From Haliclona indistincta (lineage: Eukaryota > Porifera > Demospongiae > Haplosclerida > Chalinidae): a stretch of DNA of 64,000 nucleotides. Below, piece by piece: positions 58,290-64,000 of this stretch; within the stretch, counting starts at the first letter, position 1, and the number at the start of each line of letters is the position of its first letter. The stretch is from positions 13,103,947 through 13,167,946 of the forward strand of contig OZ024788.1 in NCBI GenBank assembly GCA_964017065.1, given 5' to 3'. The position numbers and the translations under genes were made by a program. Under the pieces are notes generated by a model that saw only the letters and a list, made by a program, of their open reading frames with translations, did no database searches and was not told the origin of the DNA.

Positions 58290-61200
58290 CTCCTCTGATT
58301 CCTCTTGAACGCACTGAGCACACTATACCTGAGGAGTACATTGTTGTCTTCAAGGAAGATGTAAATAAAGTACAGAGTAAGCTCACCAAAATTGTATCAG
58401 TGTGTTATTTTACTGCTTCACTATCAGTTGAAGATCACATGGACTCACTCAATGAAATGCTGACTGCACTGTCCGACAGTAGTTACAGTATTAAGCACAA
58501 GTATCATGTTGGCAGTTTCCATGGCTACTGTGCTCGCATGGATGATCAGTGAGAAAAAATTACTGCTACCCTTTTACCTGTGTGCAGTATGCAGAAGGTT
58601 GAATAGTGCGTGTAACTTATGCTTGATAGTTACCATGAATACTTGAATAGGCTTTTGCCCTAATTTATCATTTGGCGGATAAGTTTATAAATTTTGCGAG
58701 TCTTTCTGCTTTCTAATAAACTATTAGAACACAATAATAATTATGGAATTGTTGCTGTGTCACCTAACCTACTGCAATATGCTCTTGTGCATGGACTTGC
58801 ACATGGGTATGTGTTCTAAGAATATCTAGTAATTTCGTCTTATTATAGAACACTCGTTCATGTGCGTAAACAGAGTGAGGTTGAATATGTGGAAAGAGAT
58901 GAGGTTAGCCTTTCAGTATTACAGGCTTTGATTCATTTATATGCCATGAATTCATAGTGGTACAGTTGTACTGACTGTGTGGTCCAAAAAAAAGCAACCT
59001 GGGTGAGTGATTTAAATGTTTATTATAAAACACTTATATTTATTTTGCTATAGGGTTTGTCAAGAATTTCACATGATGTGAAACAGAGTCCCACAGATTA
59101 CCAATACAGATACGATGGTAAGTGCTTTCAGTGATTTCACAATTTAGTTACTAGCTATACCCTTATTTTGTTATTAACCTGTCGCTGTAGAGGGCATGCA
59201 AGGAGAAGGAGTTGACATCTACATTTTAGACAGGTAAGTCAAGAATTTATAGACACATTTAAGGTGGGACCTGCCCCAAAGGTGTGAAAATATTTATTTT
59301 CACAAAATTCTTTGTAACTTTAAAGTTAAAGAAAGCAGTAAGATCAGATTAATTCAGTCTTTTGTTCAAGCATTGATCACTGAAATAGTTGATTTTAGAA
59401 GTATTCAGATCAGCAGAAGAGGCACTACAGCACTTAGCAATGATCAACTGTTTTTTAAATTTTCTCCTTTTTTCTTGCTAGAAAGTCAGGCACCTCTTTT
59501 TATAGTTCACCATCGATTCAGATCAAAAAGAGCTTGAGATCTAGCAGAAGCCGCAATGTAAAACAGTTGTGTTGGGATTTTAGCACAACTAAAACAAAAG
59601 TTTATAGAACGACAGCTGGTTCAGCCAGCAATACAGTTACAGCTGCGGCTTCGGCTGAAAACTTAGCTTTGCTTATCGACTTCGTGTTGGCCAAATCTGA
59701 GACGCCATGAGTGTTACACTCGAGACTTATGGAGCAGCTAAGAAACAGTGTGCGCGGTTGTCTTCGTTTCACGGGCCTTTAAACAGGCTAGAAAGCGCGC
59801 TGTTTGCTGGGAGACAATCACTGCTGATAGCCATTCCCCCACGTACAAGATCATACATAGGACGGCGCCATGGACTCTACAAGTCCTGTAGCAGCTATGA
59901 TAACAAACCACAACTGTGGTTGCACAGCTAGCTCTTCCCACCGTCTGGAATGCAATTACAGTACATAAACAGTATGTTTCATATCCTTCTAAACCAGCTC
60001 TTATGATACAGAAGCCTAACCCAAGGCTAGCTTTAGCTTTAGCTCACAGAAGTCGCCAGAAGCCTTGAATTGTGTGCACAAGTGATTTGTGTGGTCAAAT
60101 CATGCATTCATATTAATTAATTGCATTCCTTTGTGTAATAATACACCAATCTTTGCACTTAAATATCTCAGCAACCATTCAGTTTTCCTAAATTCTACTT
60201 GAGGATCTCATTATTATTAACAAACTCAACAATATAGTCTAAAATGAAAGAAATACAAGAGGTGATTTTTGGGGCCGGTCCCACCTTAAATGACATTATA
60301 GCATAGCTAAGAGTGTTTGACCAATTAGATTGCCCAGTTGCCGGGTTATATTTCTCATATGACCCACAGGTTTAAATATGACCCGGCTACAAGTCATTGT
60401 GTTATTAATGGATTCATAATTGATAATAATATTCATAATAACTGCTGTGTAAACAAAGTCAGAATACAACACAGAAAGCAGATGAATGATGACTGCGGAG
60501 ATTTGTTTTAGGTACAGTGAACCTAGAGCTAGAAGGCTGTTGCTTCTGCTGCTGATGATGATGATAGGAGCTAGTAGGGGGTGCAGAGTAGGTAGATAGT
60601 GCTGTAACAGAGCTGGATAGTGTCAAAGACTGAGGCAGTGAGGGAGGAGCTGGGAAACACTGGAACAGCAGTAGATGAGAGAGTGGACTGGAGTTAGTTA
60701 GTGGTGAAGAGGCATTCTGGAAAAAGCTGGTGGGTGGTGACGGAAGTTGATGGTAGGTTACTTAGCGGTTGTAGATGAAAGGGTGGAACTCGCAAGGGCA
60801 GGGCTAGGCTAATATCCGGCGATGAAAGTCACTGAGAGCAAGCTGCGCGATGGTGATGGTAGTACTTAGTGGCTGGGATAAAAGCTACTGCTGTTGGAGG
60901 ACTAGCCGTAGCTTGTTGTGTTGTTGGGTCAAAACATCGTCGTCTTGCGGGACAAAAACGCAGCAGCTCTGGACACAAAAAGTCAGCAAGAGAGCGTTCC
61001 ATCATAGCTTTTGCGTTGAAAAGTACAGTTGCTATGCTATAAATAACTTTTAAACTATGATATGAATAATTCTCTTTGATGTAATGAGGTATCCAAATTC
61101 GCGTATTGACCTGTGCGTGGGCGGGTGTAAAAAACATGGCGCCACCGCGCACTAGGCAGCAAACTAAGCGCCGTTTATCACGCTATTTGTATCTTCTGCG

Positions 61201-63250
61201 CCGTTTCGGGAAGCTTGCTGGTACAAGAGTGCTATTTTCTCTCCAGGTAAGTCGAAATCATAGTTTAAACCGGTTATAAACCTCGGTTTTCGGTGCATAT
61301 GTGAATTTGGATTCCTCGGGCTTCGCCCTCGGTATCCAAATTCCCATATACACCTCTACCTCGGTTTATAACCTACATAGATACCTCATCCGCGGGTCAT
61401 ACATGATTTATAAACCCTCCGCGCGGTAAGTAACGACCTCGCTACGCTCGGTCGTCATAACAACCGCGTCGGGTTTATAAATCCCGTATGTCCCTTGACT
61501 CGGTATCTAACTATTATTAATTTTATGGTTTAGTGGAATTGCGGTTGATAATCCTCAGTTTAAGACAAAAAAAGGCCAAAGAGCAAAATGGGTAAGCTTG
61601 ATTAGTTGCATGGTGATCTCTTATTTTCTTACTATAATAGGGTTGTGATTGTGTGAAAATTGCAGGTGATAAGGGTTATAAACAAGATGAAACTGGCCAT
61701 GGAACAGCTGTAGCAGGTGTTGCTATATCAAACAGCTTTGGTGTTGCTAAGAAGGCTACAGCAATAGCTGTACGTGTGATAGATGCTAAGGGTAGAGCAA
61801 ACGTTTCGTAAGTTTACTGTGTCATGATCGCTACTGCAGAGCATTCATGATAGTATTATATTTCTAGTACTTTAAATCTAGGATTGCATTATGTAGCAGG
61901 TGAACATGAGGAAAAAAAGAACACAGCTGTTGCCAAGTGAGTGATATAAACCAGTGTTGACAAGAGAATGAATAATATATTTGTAGTGCCTCTCTTGGAG
62001 TTCCTAAGCATAATTCTACTACTGGAATTGTTAGACAACTTATTAAGAAGGTAAAGAAAATTAAATGTTAAGGTATTGGGTATGTTTACCCTGATTACAC
62101 TATACTAGTTGAAGGCTTGCTTGGCAGCTAGCCTAGAAATGCTATCATTTTAGCATTTCAAACTGACTTAGGAATGGAATGGCATGCTTGTTGACAAAGT
62201 ATGATAATTGAGGCAATGTTGAGTGCATATTCACAACCATCCCTAGGTGCACATAATTTGGAGCTAGCCTGACTGGCTTGTATGTCTGCTCATCCTGTGA
62301 CACTATTATTGGCCTACTTGCGTATAGATCCACTGCACCATAATGTATAGGAATGCTTCTGTGACGATGCACTCATCATGTGCCCTATATGTCAACCAGT
62401 GCCTATGTCATTCCTATTATCCTATAGCTTTATCAACTAGTTTTGTGAACTTTTAATCATACATGCAGTATGCAAAAGGCTATCTGTTGCTAGTTCACTG
62501 AAATAATAGCCGTCGAATTTAATTCTAGCTGGTCTTGTTCGAGCAGCCTCGTGTTTGAGTGGCACTGAAGTTTTAGCCACCTGGTGTAACAGCCATTGCA
62601 GAGAAGCACTGATCGACAAGCTCAGTGCTTCTCCATGGGCAACGTGCATCGTGAAAATTGATATTGCGTATCAAAACATCGTCAAATGATTTACTTGTTT
62701 CATGTAGTACACTACTTATGTTATGGCACTAGGCTGGCCGAAAAAGAAGAGGAAGGTGACGAAAGTCGCTTCCAGGTTTGCTTCAACAAAGCGTTTAGCC
62801 ACTCTCTAGAGATAATTATACTTAGAAATAATTATGTAGAGTTCTTCAAGGCTTGAAAGTTGGAAAACTAGTACTTAGTACAATAGTATATGCATGCCTT
62901 CTCTAATGAATGTTCCATTCTCAAAATGAAATTTTAACTGACGAAATGTGTTTTCTCTAATGAAGGACAAACTGAATGCTTTCCCTGATGAAATACATGT
63001 ATTCTCACCTATTGCATTCTACAATATCTGTAATAGGGTGTGCTTGTGGTTACTTCTGCTGGAAATGATGCTGAGAATTGTTCAAACCGAAATCCTGCTG
63101 CTGCCTCATTTGTTGGAGCGTAAGCTACATACATAAATTATTGATGACATAATTATTTTTTTCCACAGTGTAACAGTTGCGGCTAGTGATGAGGATGACA
63201 AATTAGCTTCATTGAGTAATTATGGACAGTGTGTCACCATTATTGCACCG
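58290..63250 (+). CDS. Secreted subtilisin-like serine protease (peptidase S8), partial
   Basis: Ten exons visible: 58290-58548, 58849-58903, 59054-59117, 59191-59233, 61534-61591, 61641-61807, 61868-61936, 61987-62050, 63037-63119 and 63169-63250. They are in consistent phase, 314 full codons. The first two encode the I9 propeptide (PEEYIVVFKED, VEYVERDE). Then come GEGVDIYILDS (catalytic Asp), DETGHGTAVAGVA (catalytic His), ASLGV (substrate-binding strand) and VVTSAGND (oxyanion Asn), as in proteinase K-type subtilisins. The catalytic Ser exon should follow beyond 64000. The signal-peptide exon is upstream and not identified. Odd points: LDSG instead of the usual DTG, and introns of 2.3 and 1 kb filled with mobile elements. 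Confidence 0.85.
59263..60285. mobile_element. 1-kb TTAA-flanked non-autonomous element
   Basis: GGTGGGACCTGCCCCAAA and its near-complement TTTTTGGGGCCGGTCCCACC bound 1,023 bases, with TTAA on each side (59259-59262 and 60286-60289). TTAA duplication fits Kolobok or piggyBac. It sits in the subtilisin intron right after the Asp exon. The frame at 59707-59931 inside it has no recognisable features. Confidence 0.7.
60340..61510. repeat. Cluster of long hairpins in subtilisin intron
   Basis: Three imperfect palindromes: GCCGGGTTATATTT/AAATATGACCCGGC (60340-60387); about 50-base arms around CTCGGGCTTCGCCCTCGG (about 61265-61378); and arms GGGTCATACATGATTTATAA / TTATAAATCCCGTATGTCCC around ACGACC-TCGCTACGCTC-GGTCGT (about 61395-61500). 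Between them no gene is supported. Confidence 0.6.
62051..63036. other. Subtilisin intron, no further feature
   Basis: About 1 kb of AT-rich DNA between the ASLGV exon and the AGND exon. No repeat family shared with the rest of the window was recognised. Confidence 0.45.
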
Positions 63251-64000
63251 GTATGTTACCACATTTCAGTTTAAATTGTTAATAGAATAGCAAGGGCTTT
63301 TCGAGCCGCGAAGCGGCGAGAGGGCATGCAACTAATGTAGACGGTGTTTTGAAAACTGTTACTAAATTTAGAATTAATAACTTTAATAAGTTACTGTTTC
63401 CAGTTGATCACATGATGCATTCGTATTGCATTTGCACCCGTTGCTATCTAGCTAGCTCGTTCGTACAAGACGCTCGGCTGCTGCACTGAATATGGAACGT
63501 GGATTTGCTAGCCGAGTTAGCAATCAGCGACTCGTTACAGAAGAAGCCTTTACTCCTGAGAGCTACAACGATAAATTATTTATAAGGCATGTGAACCTAG
63601 TCCCGGCAGTTCCGATAGTGCAAGCTCGTCACAGTACTGGGACGCTGACAACGACGACGACTACAGTGATTATGATGATAGTGAGGCCATAATTTTTAGT
63701 CCAAGAACGCTAATTTTAGAAGAAACAAGAACGCCAGGTGAACTGAACAGTTTTAAAAGTTGTAATTTTGATTACTGAGTATAGTGTTTTGAGGGCACAA
63801 GTGCAGACGATGACGAACAGAGCAAAGCAAAAAGAGGAAGAAAAATTAGGCTGTGCATTAATTTCACTGTGACGTCAACTGGAAAGCCTTAAAAGAAAAA
63901 GAAAAGGTCTAGTAAACAATCTGCAAAAAGATGTGTTGTCTCCTTTCTTCAGTCAAACACTCCCCAGCCTCTTCAAGATTAGCATCTATAAAGTGCTTGA
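63251..64000 (+). other. Intron with an inserted acidic-protein fragment
   Basis: After a hairpin CGAGCCGCGAAGCGGCGAG (63301-63319) a frame opens at ATG 63492 (ERGFASRVSNQRL...) and breaks near 63588. The continuing frame is CEPSPGSSDSASSSQYW then a DDDYSDYDDSE stretch, to a stop near 63778. The acidic Ser-rich head with CEPS is reminiscent of the N-terminus of the P2X7-type protein at 39538, but no Cys-rich domain is seen before the window ends. Possibly another transposon-borne gene in the subtilisin intron. Confidence 0.35.

Larger units (their letters stand above)
53745..59040 (+). repeat. Segmental duplication, copy A2 (longer copy)
   Basis: 53745-54375 resembles 44624-45229. 54377-59040 resembles 1-2632. 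It continues without break into the protease exons, so it is the best candidate for the source locus. It contains an inserted transposon (55510-57410). Confidence 0.8.

Noticed and set aside
61100..61510. Bacterial-style terminators or integrons (GC hairpins)
   Set aside because: They are embedded in long imperfect palindromes within a eukaryotic intron. Nothing else is prokaryotic.

Overview
This is a window of an animal nuclear genome: AT-rich, with multi-exon genes whose GT-AG introns can be very short (about 50-100 bases), a 200-base scaffold gap, and a large load of DNA transposons, MITEs and fold-back repeats. The gene content (an Ig/fibronectin-type receptor, NLR-like leucine-rich repeats, a secreted subtilisin family, a ZNF830 orthologue, a Kolobok transposon and a LINE with a 2A-like motif) fits an early-branching metazoan, most likely a demosponge of the Amphimedon type. 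The species cannot be proved from the sequence alone.

Layout. 1-2.6 kb is one copy of a segmental duplication carrying only the propeptide exons of a subtilisin gene. Its second copy at 54-59 kb continues into the full protease domain. 2.6-5.5 kb is a giant hairpin-ended fold-back element at the breakpoint. 5.6-9.9 kb holds the 3' two thirds of a ZNF830-like splicing/DNA-repair protein gene, lacking its zinc-finger 5' end and with one in-frame stop. 10.8-16.6 kb is a roughly 3.2-kb tandem duplication of the 5' part of an immunoglobulin-domain receptor gene. The first copy runs into the gap; the second is complete through 21.85 kb (13 exons, 984 codons). 22.3-24.2 kb holds relics: frameshifted LRRs, a deleted Ty3/Gypsy element, and a ghost of the receptor 3' end. 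24.3-25.2 kb is an unrecognised gene with a 20-residue internal repeat. 25.3-39.3 kb is almost entirely repeats nested in one another.

39.3-43.19 kb is the centrepiece: a structurally intact Kolobok-type DNA transposon (TTAA target duplication, about 200-bp near-identical TIRs). It carries a nine-exon THAP-DDE transposase gene and, convergent with it and ending 3 bases away, a three-exon gene for a stand-alone P2X7-receptor-type C-terminal cysteine-rich (ballast) domain. 43.2-50.3 kb is more repeats, including SINE-like copies, a decayed LINE with a mutated 2A-like NPGP motif and a second copy of a possible Helentron. 50.5-52.1 kb is a satellite built from small hairpin words. 53.7-64 kb is the longer copy of the segmental duplication, holding an intron-rich subtilisin gene (propeptide, Asp, His and Asn exons seen; the Ser exon lies past the window) whose introns are loaded with transposons.

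Little of the window looks like coordinated pathway logic. Its interest lies in recent duplication and transposition, for which paired copies give natural filled-site/empty-site comparisons.
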